Counted from the first letter of the stretch, positions 1-10,923 are shown. The stretch is 64,000 nucleotides of DNA from Evernia prunastri (GCA_003184365.1 NKYR01000012.1:1-64000); one strand, 5' to 3'. The notes: generated by a model from the sequence alone, not told the origin. Numbers and translations: made by a program.

Positions 1-438
1 ACATTCAGCGAAAATGACTTGGTCTTCCTCAGCAGCAAGAACATTACCACTGATCGCCCATGCAAGAAGCTTGACAGCAAGCGATTTGGACCCTTTCCGA
101 TTAAGTCTCTGGTGGGCTCCTCGTACAGGCTGACTCTACCAAAGACCATGAAGATTCACGACGTCTTTCACCCTAAGCTCCTCACCCTCGCGGCCACTGA
201 CCCCTTGCCCGGTCAGACCAATCCTGAACCCCCCGCGGTCATCGTCGACGGCATCGAGGAATGGGAAGTGGAAGACATACTTGCATCCAAGACGCCCTGG
301 GGTCGCCTCAAGTTCAGAGTCAAATGGACAGGTTTCGACGAGGACCTTGAATGGTATGATGCTGACTCAGGCGAGTTTGACAATGCACAGGACGTGGTAG
401 AAGACTTCTACACGCGCTACCCTAACAGTCCTCGCTGA
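1..438 (+). CDS. Ty3/Gypsy chromovirus polyprotein, C-terminal end (integrase tail plus chromodomain), partial
   Basis: The reading frame is open from base 1, so the polyprotein starts outside the window; about 145 residues are visible. Residues about 5-55 match the integrase C-terminal segment of fungal Gypsy elements (LSSKN near the start, then KKLDSKRFGPF and HDVFHPKLL). A chromodomain follows at about residues 85-130, with the EWEVEDIL start, FRVKWTGF core and the aromatic LEWYD. Chromodomains steer chromovirus integration toward modified chromatin, which is family knowledge. The stop codon is followed by a long non-coding tail, a G-rich purine tract and an LTR, as expected at the 3' end of such an element. 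Protease, RT and RNase H are not in the window. Whether the element is active cannot be judged from this end. Confidence 0.9.
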   Translation, partial: TFSENDLVFLSSKNITTDRPCKKLDSKRFGPFPIKSLVGSSYRLTLPKTMKIHDVFHPKLLTLAATDPLPGQTNPEPPAVIVDGIEEWEVEDILASKTPWGRLKFRVKWTGFDEDLEWYDADSGEFDNAQDVVEDFYTRYPNSPR

Positions 439-2915
439 GCGAATATGACGCTAAGAACCAGCATGCGGTTCGGCTAATCACCGGACATGCTGTTTTTGAC
501 TTCTTTCAGTACTCAGTGGCTTTTCAGCCTACCGCATCCCCCTCCTCCATATTCAGCAACACTCGACCAGTTCATCAGCCATACTACGACCCACCTTCTT
601 CCTCCCTACGTCAACAGTCTACAAGGCAGCGTGGGCTGGCAATAGCTTGGACCGGGACTGCATGGCCCACACATTTCACCACACATCTCACCTCACTTCA
701 CCGCACATCACCCTCCTGGGTCAGTCTCGCGTGCTATGATCTGTCGGTCAGTCGTACGACGGCGTGCTTCTGGCAAGTCCAGCCGCCTGATGCGCAGTGT
801 GCAGGGAGTGCAGTCATAGAGCCCCGTTCCATGGCTGCGATCGCTCAAAAAAAATTCTGCCGTGGGGCCTCCGCGGAAGCCCTGCCAAAAATTTGAGATC
901 TGCATACGATCAGCCGGAGACTACTCGGGAGATACACACCAAAGATTTGCCCTACCGTTCTTTTCTTCTCGACGGCCGCGATCACCCTCAACTGATATGC
1001 ACCACAAGGTTCGGTTCGGAATGGCTCGGGACCGGCCCGCAGATTTCGACGAATCAGGAGCCTTCATTTGCCCGATTTCCTCTCCGCCCGAAAAGTGCTA
1101 TCAAATGGCCTCGGACGCTTCGCCATGGCAAATTACNACGAGGACCTTGAATGGTATGATGCTGACTCAGGCGAGTTTGACAATGCACAGGACGTGGTAG
1201 AAGACTTCTACAGGCGCTACCCTAACAGTCCTCGCTGAGCGAATATGACGCTAAGAACCAGCATGCGGTTCGGCTAATCACCGGACATGCTGTTTTTGAC
1301 TTCTTTCAGTACTCAGTGGCTTTTCAGCCTACCGCATCCACCTCCTCCATATTCAGCAACACTCGACCAGTTCATCAGCCATACTACGACCCACCTTCTT
1401 CCTCCCTACGTCAACAGTCTACAAGGCAGCGTGGGCTGGCAATAGCTTGGACCGGGACTGCATGGCCCACACATTTCACCACACATCTCACCTCACTTCA
1501 CCGCACATCACCCTCCTGGGTCAGTCTCGCGTGCTATGATCTGTCGGTCAGTCGTACGACGGCGTGCTTCTGGCAAGTCCAGCCGCCTGATGCGCAGTGT
1601 GCAGGGAGTGCAGTCATAGAGCCCCGTTCCATGGCTGCGATCGCTCAAAAAAATTTCTGCCGTGGGGCCTCCGCGAAAGCCCTGCCAAAAATTTGAGATC
1701 TGCATACGATCAGCCGGAGACTACTCAGGAGATACACACCAAAGATTTGCCCTACCGTTCTTTTCTTCTCGACGGCCGCGATCACCCTCAACTGATATGC
1801 ACCACAAGGTTCGGTTCGGAATGGCTCGGGACCGGCCCGCAGATTTCGACGAATCAGGAGCCTTCATTTGCCCGATTTCCTCTCCGCCCGAAAAGTGCTA
1901 TCAAATGGCCTCGGACGCTTCGCCATGGCAAATTACCTTTTCGGCCACCACTTCCGCAGCTTCTCACCGATTCTCTTCATTGTTGTATCCCCTACCCGCT
2001 ATGACATTAGGCTCGCGACGACAAGTAGAGGGATATTGCCGTCGCCGTCGACACCGGAGAAGAGCACTTGTTTTCTTGTTTTCTTGTTTTCTTGATTTTC
2101 AGCGAGCACTCATGCATAGCGAGCGTGTTTTGACATCAGCGAGGGGGCCTGCACCTGTCTACAGCGATGGGGNGTGGGCTGGCAATAGCTTGGACCGGGA
2201 CTGCATGGCCCACACATTTCACCACACATCTCACCTCACTTCACCGCACATCACCCTCCTGGGTCAGTCTCGCGTGCTATGATCTGTCGGTCAGTCGTAC
2301 GACGGCGTGCTTCTGGCAAGTCCAGCCGCCTGATGCGCAGTGTGCAGGGAGTGCAGTCATAGAGCCCCGTTCCATGGCTGCGATCGCTCAAAAAAATTTC
2401 TGCCGTGGGGCCTCCGCGGAAGCCCTGCCAAAAATTTGAGATCTGCATACGATCAGCCGGAGACTACTCGGGAGATACACACCAAAGATTTGCCCTACCG
2501 TTCTTTTCTTCTCGACGGCCGTGATCACCCTCAACTGATATGCACCACAAGGTTCGGTTCGGAATGGCTCGGGACCGGCCCGCAGATTTCGACGAATCAG
2601 GAGCCTTCATTTGCCCGATTTCCTCTCCGCCCGAAAAGTGCTATCAAATGGCCTCGGACGCTTCGCCGTGGCAAATTACCTTTTCGGCCACCACTTCCGC
2701 AGCTTCTCACCGATTCTCTTCATTGTTGTATCCCCTACCCGCTATGACATTAGGCTCGCGACGACAAGTAGAGGGATATTGCCGTCGCCGTCGACACCGG
2801 AGAAGAGCACTTGTTTTCTTGTTTTCTTGTTTTCTTGATTTTCAGCGAGCACTCATGCATAGCGAGCGTGTTTTGACATCAGCGAGGGGGCCTGCACCTG
2901 TCTACAGCGATGGGG
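339..2915. repeat. Gypsy 3' tail present in near-identical overlapping copies joined by single Ns (assembly artefact)
   Basis: Bases 339-1136 recur at 1139-1936 (offset 800), and bases 1431-2172 recur at 2174-2915 (offset 743). Each junction is exactly one N, at 1137 and 2173. The copies differ by only a few substitutions, for example c/a at 539/1339 and c/g at 413/1213. The second copy repeats the last 30 or so chromodomain codons. Overlapping contig ends left unmerged by scaffolding explain this better than a biological triplication. The real element tail is probably about 1 kb long. Small frames found in all copies (for example 516-896 and 1316-1696) are repeats of non-coding tail and are not annotated. 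Confidence 0.85.
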
Positions 2916-2928
2916 GCATCGCTAGCCC

Positions 2929-2941
2929 GAGGGGGGGGTAG
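2929..2941 (+). other. Polypurine tract of the Gypsy element
   Basis: A G-rich purine stretch lies directly against the 5' end of the LTR. This is where plus-strand priming occurs in LTR retrotransposons. It fixes the element's orientation (plus) and the LTR start. Confidence 0.7.
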
Positions 2942-3134
2942 TGTTACGACCGTACCCTGGTCCCTACCAGGGCCTCCTAGCACCTTCCTCCTTTGTTTGG
3001 CCCATAGGGCTTAGCGCGGCTTGGCAGAGGCCTTCTCCTACATATCAGCCTCATGCCATGTAGATATTCGCTCCTTAGCTAGTTGTCTTAGTCAATACAC
3101 CTACATAGACCTCATATCTGTACTGGTTCTGACA
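2942..3134 (+). mobile_element. 3' LTR of the Gypsy element (about 193 bp)
   Basis: The segment starts TGTTACGACC next to the purine tract and ends GGTTCTGACA, giving the TG...CA ends and a TGT/ACA terminal inversion. The matching 5' LTR lies outside the window, so the exact 3' boundary is inferred from these ends. The length is within the range of small fungal Gypsy LTRs. Confidence 0.75.
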
Positions 3135-3800
3135 GTCTCGTAGAGACAAAATATTAATTTTGTCGAGAATATTAAAGTTCTCTCTGATGAATTATTAGAA
3201 GTCATCAGCAAAGATGACAGAGAGTGTCTTTCATTTGTTTAGTGTGTATTCTTGAATTCTTCAATGAACGAATTCGACGAGTCTCTCTTTGATATCTGAT
3301 GAAGTGACTTTATTATCTAGCATATTTTTAAGCTCACGCTTGATTATAATGCCTGTCGATAAAGAATCAGTCTTCTAATTCTGTTGTTTGGAGTTCATTT
3401 TGATGTGTTGAGACGATAAGACTTGATAATGTTAAGTCGATTTCTGAGATGTTTTCTGATCGTCACTCTGACTTGAAAGAAATGTAGAAGTGTAGAAAAG
3501 ATGTAGAAATTGTAGTTCTATTCAATCAATGATACTCGAAAGGAGAATCGATTGAGTAACCATAGAATCGTGTGAAGCTATCGCGACGACGTCGGAGCGG
3601 ACTTCCTTTCAGAATATAGTCTAGCTAATCTGTGTACTAGTATTGAAGTACACTGATCAGTGTTGATAAATATCTAGATACTGCAGTTACTGCTATGAGA
3701 TCAATCACTAGTTTTGTATTCCTATGTGATGTCTAAAGAAGAAGGAATCTATGTACAAGAAAAAGCCTTCATATACCAATGATACTAGGCCGAAAGAGTA
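3135..3800. other. AT-rich relic DNA after the LTR, no gene
   Basis: This roughly 650-bp block is markedly AT-rich with many TpA steps and has no credible reading frame. It adjoins a transposon, so I read it as repeat DNA mutated by RIP (repeat-induced point mutation). The parent repeat cannot be identified by eye. Confidence 0.5.
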
Positions 3801-3910
3801 CTAGCGATAGCGAGTGTTGAGACGTTCGAGTGTTGAATCGTTCCAACAGCTTTCTTTGCCAAGGATTGCTTTGTTTGTTCTCTCCCTTAGCAACTGCCAC
3901 CTTGATGGGT

Positions 3911-5229
3911 TCATACCTCGTCCTTCCTTCGAGCCACAACAGACATCTTACCGTACCGCACCGCGGCACCGGCTGCGCTCTCACTCGAGGCTTCCAACGC
4001 CATCTCCCTTAAAGCTCTCCCAGTTTCCTCATCCCCTGCCTTAAGCGTCACTTCAGCAAGTTCTTCCGCGGAGAGAACCCATCTATCTCCGTCGCCATGT
4101 GTATTAGCGTTCGACTTTTTGTGTTGCCGTTATCCGATAAATATGGAGAACAAGTGACGAGTAAATCCCTTAAGAATTGAAAACGCGATCAACTAGCACA
4201 GGAAGGCGAGTGAGAATTTGTGACATCACTCACAAATGGTTCCAGAAACCAGCCATGTGGGGCCTCTCGCAATATTGATACTTCTGCGCATCACAGAATT
4301 CATGCGCCGTAAGAGTGTCAGGGATTGCTTGGATCCAATCGCGCGGTCCAAGAAGAAATCTACAAAATGCTGTATTAGTAGCGAGATTTGCAAATGGGTT
4401 TTCGATAACCATACTGGCCATCACGTCCTTTCGTCGAATGCGTTAGCAAATCACGCAGCTGCTCCAACGCTCTCGTCTCCAGACCAGGTCTAGCTGACGC
4501 TACATGGGCAGTTGGAGTATCGAATTCATCCCATTGCAGATAGCCACCGGGCTCTAAACCAAGTCAGCGGTAGTGCCTCTGCCATGAGAAGGACGCAGTT
4601 AGAAGCCATCTTATCTTTGATGGCACGTACTTAAAAGTTTGGACAGATTCTTCACAACCACAGTTGGGTCGTTGTTTTTGATTGCCACCGCGATGAGTCG
4701 TATATGGACAATGTCGTAGCTGGCGATAAGATCGGGTGGTACCTTGGTGAAGAAATCCCAGGTACGAAACGTGACATTGGAGGGAAGCCAAGCCTTCGGC
4801 GGGAATTGTTCCGGACTAACATCTAGACCATCGAGATTGACGGTGAGTGGAAGCTGCTCCGCGAGTTCCAACAGCCAGATTCTGTTGATTCAGGGTGAAT
4901 AAAAAAAAACATAGTAGCGGGTGAGAGAGTAAAGGACATGGGTTTTCGCTCTTACCCGGACCCCGTTGCTACGTCAGCGATGCGGACATGCTCAGACAAC
5001 GGAGGAATACTGGGATGAAGGTGGGAGCCAATCGCGTGCTGCCAGAGATAATGTTGGTAGTTGAGGCTGTACGAGTAGTAGGCACAATTCATTAGCCAGG
5101 TCTCTTGGCAGATACTCCAAGACTACCTAGAGTAGGTGAAAGAGAAAGAGAATGAGCTGACCGTAAAGTTGCAGCGTGACTACGACCAAGAACATAGTCA
5201 TCTCTGTGCGTTGGTTGATTCGAAGCCAT
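3911..5229 (-). CDS. SAM-dependent methyltransferase (UMTA/LaeA-like class I fold), 288 aa, six exons
   Basis: The hand-spliced model is 5229-5162, 5066-4956, 4881-4631, 4553-4415, 4359-4234 and 4082-3911; it closes in frame with every intron GT-AG. The N-terminus has the YVLGR and YQHYLW signature of fungal UMTA-type methyltransferases. Motif I is VATGSGIW at about residues 55-62, an acidic LDGLDVS strand follows, then FRTWDF, YDIVHIR and LLKPGGYLQWDE, and a late DWIQAIP segment. The family binds SAM and includes secondary-metabolism methyltransferases and regulators, but the substrate here is unknown. Intron 4 (4414-4360) carries a TACTAATAC branch point, and splicing it removes what first looks like a frameshift. 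No biosynthetic gene is adjacent, so a cluster role is not supported. The gene sits between the Gypsy relic and an acetyltransferase gene. Confidence 0.88.
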
Positions 5230-5493
5230 GGATGTTATGGGTATTGAAGTGAGACAACCTGTTAAACGGGCTCACTACTCATACTCTCACGAGTTGTGTA
5301 CCGTAGTTAGGGAAAAGCAGGATCGACATTGAAATGATGTAACTTATGCGCTGCAACCTTTTGGCTCCGCATGCATGTAATTAGGTAGTCGGTAACTAAT
5401 CATTATTCATTACCTTACTCGCTCTTCCAGCGCCAAAGGTCACCCCACTCTTTGTCCTACGCCTTTTTACCACTACCTTCAGACTTATGGCTT

Positions 5494-6323
5494 TTACTTC
5501 CAAGGTTCCTCATTGCCTGCTTTAAACTTGCCTTCGACCGGCCTCCACATAGGCCAGAAGGCAAAAGGGAGCAATTCTGCTTGGAGCTGCTCCCACTGTG
5601 GGCTCGGGTTGTCTTTCGATGCGTGGAAATCAACCCTAGATGCCTTCACATATCCACACTTCTCATAGAGAGGTATACCAGCTTCTGTGGCATCGATATA
5701 AGACTCCAGGCCCATTATATCCGCCTTATCAATGCCCCACGCCACCAGAAGCCTGCCGACACCGAGACGACGGTAATCTGGGTGGACGAAACAGATATCT
5801 AAGACTGAACAAAGTGAATTGTCAGCCAAGACGTATGAATGATTATTGTTCATAGGGCGCCGCTAGTAGTGATCATACATATATGTGGTTTTGCCATGTA
5901 TTTCATTCGAGGAGTCGAGAACTGGCCCATGAGAGAATTTGCCATCTCTCTACCCTCTCCAGCTGGATACCATGTACATTCCTCATTAGACTGAGTGCTA
6001 TACGGGTTCTCTTTGTAGATGTGCCAACAAGCCGCACCAGCTATTCTTCCGGTCTCGCGATCAACTACCTTGATCCAGTGGCTGGTGGGGTCTCTACGGT
6101 GCCACTGAAGCTGACGCTCTGTGGATTCTCTCAGCGCTGCAGCTCGAGCATTGGGTCCATCGCCGAGGATGGGACAAAATAAGCGTATCAATCTGCAGTG
6201 TGGTTGCTCGTAGGAATCCCATTGCACTTGGATCAGCTCTTCGAAGTCAGCGTCTACGCTCACTTCAGTAGTCTCGAAGCGCATTTTGGGCTTGCAAAAG
6301 GGACTAGCTGGATACTCTTCCAC
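5494..6323 (-). CDS. GNAT-family N-acetyltransferase, 251 aa, two exons
   Basis: Exons are 6323-5879 and 5804-5494, with the intron starting GTATGA and ending TTCAG. The C-terminal half holds the acetyl-CoA loop as CFVHPDYRRLGVGRLLV, matching the GNAT Q/RxxGxG/A pattern. It is followed by YIDATEAGIPLYEKCGYV, the usual beta5-alpha4 region. The N-terminus has DFEELIQVQWDSY, typical of fungal GNATs of this group. A second in-frame Met at 6284 (MRFETTEV) is an equally good or better start and would give 238 residues. The substrate is unknown. It lies on the same strand as the upstream-numbered methyltransferase gene, about 260 bp from its start codon, but nothing shows they are co-regulated. Confidence 0.85.
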
Positions 6324-7204
6324 GTCGACTTTGAACCCTCAGGAAGAAAAATTATTGCTGGTCGCAAACGAACGAACGGTAGGAGATCGCTGCTTACGCA
6401 CAGGCTGTGTATTGATTGGCTTCATGCGCGCCAAGTACGATGAACAACGCAGACGGGCGATCTTTGCAGATCAGATACCTAGGATCTCAGGCAACAGCAT
6501 CCTTAATAATTTGTTAGAAAGATCGAGCGTCAGGCGCGTGAGGCTAACCTATTTATGGAGGGAGACCCCTAGTAGTCCACCCCTCCATCCCCCTCCAGAA
6601 TTCGCTCATGATCTTGAAGGATTAACTTCTCCGTTACTCTTCTTTCAACAGCACGAGAGCGAATCTTTGGCCTCTCCTGAAAAGCAGATTTACGCATGAT
6701 TTTTAAGGTACCTCTTTGTGAGAGAGGCCTATCACATGACCAGATCTGGGTTTCCGGATGGTAACTTGTTGAAAATTCCAATACACACTAAAGATAGCAG
6801 ACACAAAAAGCCCTTCATACGTCTTTTTCTAGAAGCCATGATCTTTGTGTAAAATGAAACATTTAGACAAATCATATCATTGCAAAGCCTTCCGCTGTTC
6901 AAGTCTTTCATCATGAGAAAGGGTCAAGATAATACCGGCGACTTGGGAATATCATCGGACTCCGATGAGCATCATTTACTGAACGAGAGGATCGTCCAAG
7001 AGTAATGAAGCAGAAGGTGTCTCTGCTAAGGTTTTTTTTTTTCGTTCCCTCAGCAATCGACGTTTAGTGTTACTTCCAGCCGTAGGTAAAATCGATAAAT
7101 GGTTCTCATATACGATCCTATCAACTTATTTGGGTTGCCTTCCCATAGAGTCTATCGTGGTTAGGGGTGTACTTTGCTTCATTTGATACTGATCTAGGAT
7201 TTGA
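6324..7204. other. Intergenic, no gene seen
   Basis: Only short, non-conserved frames occur here. The DNA becomes AT-rich toward 7000-7200 and contains a short palindrome (CATCGGACTCCGATG, near 6952). I see no RNA gene. Confidence 0.5.
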
Positions 7205-7510
7205 GTCAAATGTTCTGGATATTCCAGGGCCATAGTCTTAAAAAAGAAAGAGTCTGTCACTAAATTTTCCTAAATAGCTTCTTTATACCTATGATATAAC
7301 GTGATTGATTATTTTCAGTTCTTATGATATAGTATTATTTAATAGAAGGATTCGGATTGTTTCTGATCTATTGCTCGCTTTGGAATGCGTAAAAGAAAAA
7401 GAAACAGAATTCCGTAGAAGAGGAATCTTCATGATTTGATACTTCGATTATAATTTACTGCTATGGCCTGTTAAAATTTTGGAGGATGATGACTTTTGAC
7501 ACCGACTGTG
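7205..7510 (+). mobile_element. Decayed MITE copy A, AT-shifted
   Basis: The core 7251-7509 aligns with the block at 19353-19587. Shared pieces are the start CTGTCAC...TTTCCTAAA.AGCTTCTT, an internal TATGGCC and the end GGATGATGACTTTTGACACCGACTG. Differences from the GC-richer copy are mostly C-to-T or G-to-A, as RIP would produce. The left end is uncertain. No coding capacity is seen, so this is a non-autonomous element. Confidence 0.55.
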
Positions 7511-8004
7511 TTCACGATGATTCATAGAGGTCAAGAGGCTCTTGGGCGTTCTGCGTACGGTATGTACTCACATCTCAGCATCTCTCATTCTGTAGAGCCC
7601 ATCTACTTAAACCTCCAGCCAACCTTCCGGACAACATTCTATCCCTTCGGGTGGTCAACGGACTATGCCACTGAGCACTAACTCTCGCCGTCGAACTTTG
7701 GGATGGTATAGACTACGATCTCTGCTTCGTTGCCTTGCCTTATGATTGGACTGAGTCAAAACACCTACCAGGGGCACAACCTTTCCCTTGGGACAAGACA
7801 AGAGCTAAGGATTATATGTTTTAAAACCATGCTCTTCACTGCCTCTTGATTTAATCAAATTAATCCTCTAACGTTTGTGACTCAAATTGAAGTTGCGATG
7901 GCTTCGCAAGCTGTGCTGGTTAAGGATAAGCTAGCTGGGATTCGAGACGTGGAAAGATAGACTATGTAGGAAATTAGTTGCAACGTTCTTCTGCGCCGCA
8001 GCAG

Positions 8005-8712
8005 ATGTCGCAGGATATATTGAACAACCAATCACATCTTCAGGAGAATATCTTGGCATTGAGACACGAACATGGGTACCCAGTTCAGCAACTGGCAAAT
8101 ATCTCATGGGGACTCATATATGTTGGACTTCGCATGCCCATCACTTACAGTTGTAACTCGCCGATTTTGGCGAACACCGCAAAAATGGCTGTGGAGCCCC
8201 TCCGACGTAGGAAACCCACACAAACACACCCACACCATCACAGTTATTATGAAAATTGCAAAGACCTTAGGAGTACGAAGCACCAATCAATAGCATCTCG
8301 GTCAATCAGCATCACCATTTCTGTACCGTTATCGATTGCCCGTTACTGCACGAGTATCGCTGCAAGAAGTGGACTCAAAGCGGTATTCAGCTCTTCTGCC
8401 AAACCCGCCGACCGGGAAGAACCAATGAACGAACGCCCAATTCACTCCATCTGGTACGGACGTGCCAACACGGCACCCGATGAAACTCTGTCACCCTCAA
8501 AAGTCGACGACAACAGGCCCACTCACGACACCGGCATCGGACAGTGGAAGGAAAAGGCTGCAGTAGTCAATATTACCCCTCTGGTCCTCTGCGACTCTCA
8601 GTGCAAAGATTTGGACTCCAGGCGACGGAGCCTGAAAGAGATGCCTGTCACTATGGTTCAACGTGACGAGGATTCAGACTTGAGGGAACCCGCGGATGAG
8701 GAGGAGGCTTGA
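8005..8712 (+). CDS. Uncharacterised open frame, 235 codons
   Basis: This is the only long frame in 7.5-9.6 kb. It starts at ATG 8005 and ends with an acidic tail (DEEEA). I recognise no domain, signal peptide or membrane segment. The C-terminal 110 residues, rich in D, E, R and S, look more protein-like than the first half, so a spliced gene using only part of this frame is possible. It could also be chance open sequence. Confidence 0.3.
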   Translation: MSQDILNNQSHLQENILALRHEHGYPVQQLANISWGLIYVGLRMPITYSCNSPILANTAKMAVEPLRRRKPTQTHPHHHSYYENCKDLRSTKHQSIASRSISITISVPLSIARYCTSIAARSGLKAVFSSSAKPADREEPMNERPIHSIWYGRANTAPDETLSPSKVDDNRPTHDTGIGQWKEKAAVVNITPLVLCDSQCKDLDSRRRSLKEMPVTMVQRDEDSDLREPADEEEA

Positions 8713-9663
8713 TCAAAGTACACCAGATAGGCTGGGAATCTCCATGGACGAACAGAGAACTGGCGATTTTTGTGGATTTTGTTTCTTCTTTGGCTCTGGA
8801 CTGGCATAAAAGACTTCCTGGCTTATCTCTCTCTCTCTCTCTCTTCTCTGGTGGAGGAGTAGGGGTAAATAAGAGAGAAAGAAGGAAAGGATGAACGAAT
8901 GAATGAAGGAATGAGCAATGTCCTTAATTGTTTGGAAGATCACGTCGATGGGATGAAGGGGAGAAAAGGAAATGGAGCTCTGGGTGTAGGTAGGACCGAA
9001 GCCTGCAGCGCTAGCAAGGGCACCAAGGACTTTTTGACCTCGTCTTTGAAGGAAACGGCTTTAAGTAGCCGAGGGATAGGGTGACTGATTTGTTCGAGAG
9101 ACTCGAGTTTCGACTTGCGTTTGGTAGTCGGAATGGGCATGTTCGCTTTGGTGTGAATGATGTATAAGATATTCATGCACGCATCAGGGTAAAGTCGAGT
9201 CACAGTAATAGAAGCCTCTCGATTGGATTGCAAGCTTTCCGTTGCAACGAGTAACTAGTCTTTCGTCCTCCTAGCCGTCTTGCGAGACTCATTCATTTCC
9301 TCCCAGTCACGGTCCCAAGAGGACCAGCCGCACCACCCCCTCTCCCCGTGACGGTCCCTCCAACCTTCCGACCGCATCCAGCGGCATGGTTTTGATGTTC
9401 TTGCCCAGTAAACGAGGACCCATCACACCATGACATAGGAAGAGGGTGTAGCTGCTAAAGCCACTCGTCCGCGCCGCCTCCTTGCTCTCTGCTAGCTCGA
9501 AGGAAGGGTCCTACGGCTTGGAAATAGCCGTGCCCCTCGATAGGATAACAAATCAGTCGTTACGGAGGTACCCGTGCCAAAATGTTCCAATATCACAAGA
9601 AGCCATGGAAAGTCGATATAAAGTAACTTTCAACCAAATTTTCCGTATCCCGTAATGTTACTA
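8713..9663. other. Intergenic with a CT microsatellite, no convincing gene
   Basis: A (CT)n run lies at about 8826-8846, followed by a GAAT/GAAG-rich stretch near 8876-8912. A minus-strand frame of 97 codons at 9233-8940 exists but has no recognisable feature. Confidence 0.4.
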
Positions 9664-9718
9664 TACGGCGGACGATGATTGACACTAGGACAAAACCAAG
9701 AGCTCCATCAAAATCCGA
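9664..9718 (+). repeat. Left terminal inverted repeat of the foldback element
   Basis: It begins TACGGCGGACGATGATTGAC right after a TA dinucleotide and runs to ATCAAAATcCGA. It pairs with 10325-10379. Confidence 0.88.
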
Positions 9719-10324
9719 TCAGTTTTTTTATTTTGCTCGACTTTTTTCTTTACGTTAAACTTCTTCAACTACTATTTTAGAATCTTACTCTAAAGAATAC
9801 TCTTCGAGAATAACTCTTCGGGGACGCTCTTCGGGGACGCTCTTCGGGGAGATTCTTTGGGAGGTTCTTGGGGGCTGCCCTTTCGGGACGCTCTTGAGTC
9901 TTTGGAAGATTCTTCGGGGGGCTCTTCGGGGGACTCTTCGGGGAGGTTCTTCGGGGGGGTTCTTCGGGGGAGGTTCTTCGGGGGTCGAATTTAAAATACG
10001 GTATTTGAAATTTAGAGTTCACGCTTAGCCTTATAAGGCTGATTTAAAGTTTTCTTCTTCTCGTTTTTTCGTACGAACTTTTCACGAAAATTTTTCGAGA
10101 AGATTTTGTAATTTTATTGAGAAGGTATCCAAAGAACCTCCCCCGAAGAGTCCCCCCGAAGAACCTCCCCGAAGAAGGCCCCGAAGAGCCCTCCGAAGAA
10201 TCTCCCAAAGACTTAAGAGCGTCCCGAAGAATCTCCCCGAAGAGTATATCTCGAAGAATACTTAATTATCGTTCGTTGTAAAAAGTCTGACATAGAAAAA
10301 TAAGAGAAGAAAGAAAAAAAATAG

Positions 10325-10379
10325 TCGAATTTTGATGGAGCTCTTGGTTTTGTCCTAGTGTCAATCATCGTCCGCCGTA
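10325..10379 (-). repeat. Right terminal inverted repeat of the foldback element
   Basis: This is the reverse complement of 9664-9718 with about one mismatch (AATTCGA against AATCCGA), followed by TA. Confidence 0.88.
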
Positions 10380-10581
10380 TACTAGCACTGTAAAATTTAC
10401 ACACAAATAGACAAGGGTTCTACGCACTACTGCAAAGACCTCTTCCGCCGAAGAACATCAACACCCTCAGTAGAGAAACCATTCCCAAGTCCTCCCATCT
10501 AGACCACAGTTTTCGAGCAGCAATCTCTCTCACAATCCACCAGCACACGACGTCCCGTCCGCACTGATAATACCACCCAAA

Positions 10582-10923
10582 ATGCCCTCCCGATCCAACC
10601 CCAACACCCCCACCTCACTCAAGCCCAAAACAGCGCGCACCCTCAAGAGTAAACGGCAGCAGACCCAGCGCCTGGCCAAAAACAGAATCGCAAAGCCCCC
10701 ACCGCGCACGAGCCAAGCAATAAGGAGAGCGGCGCCGTTGTCGAGAAAGAAGGCGAAGAAGGTGGAGAAGAAAATCGGGTTTGCGCGGAAAAGGGCAATG
10801 GATGAGGCGGGGGAGGTGGAGATGAAGGATGTGGCAGACTTTGATGGGAAAGTTGGGAAATCGGACAAGGCAATCAAAGAGGGAAAGGGGGATGCGGATA
10901 TGGATATTGATGGGGTGGAGTGA
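10582..10923 (+). CDS. Small highly basic protein, 113 aa, probably nuclear or nucleolar
   Basis: A single exon starts at ATG 10582. Residues 1-75 are very rich in Lys, Arg, Ser and Pro, with a PLSRKKAKKVEKKIG core; the tail is acidic (EVEMKDV, DADMDIDGVE). The basic-then-acidic layout and the SRKKAKK motif resemble small ribosome-biogenesis factors such as Alb1 or Slx9, but I cannot assign it to either. The start lies about 200 bp from the foldback element, so its promoter probably adjoins that element. The frame has no overlapping rival with better features. Confidence 0.6.
   Translation: MPSRSNPNTPTSLKPKTARTLKSKRQQTQRLAKNRIAKPPPRTSQAIRRAAPLSRKKAKKVEKKIGFARKRAMDEAGEVEMKDVADFDGKVGKSDKAIKEGKGDADMDIDGVE

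Larger units (their letters stand above)
9664..10379. mobile_element. Foldback/MITE-type element, 716 bp, with about 55-bp terminal inverted repeats and TA target duplication
   Basis: The left end (9664-9718, starting TACGGCGGACGATGATTGAC) is inverted at the right end (10325-10379) with only about one mismatch. TA dinucleotides flank both ends (9662-9663 and 10380-10381), as in Tc1/mariner/pogo insertions. Further in, poly-T tracts and AATACTCTTCGAGA-like blocks are also inverted. The left arm carries a degenerate array of CTTCGGGGa/g motifs (about 9805-9987) and the right arm its complement, GAAGAACCTCCCC-type (10136-10250). Almost the whole element can therefore fold back on itself around an AT-rich loop near 10015-10110. 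No transposase is present, so a related element must act in trans. The proline-rich minus-strand frame at 10022-9777 is a by-product of the array. Confidence 0.85.

Noticed and set aside
516..2941. Several open frames of 65-206 codons repeated in the Gypsy tail
   Set aside because: They recur only because the same non-coding tail is present in overlapping copies. They overlap each other on both strands and match no retrotransposon protein.
4380..4560. Frameshift in the methyltransferase gene
   Set aside because: A GT-AG intron with a strong branch point restores the frame.
9777..10022. Proline/Arg-rich minus-strand frame of 81 codons
   Set aside because: It is a translation of the degenerate array inside the foldback element, with no independent support.
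9780..10262. CRISPR-like array
   Set aside because: The units are degenerate and contiguous, have no unique spacers, and sit inside a eukaryotic inverted-repeat element.
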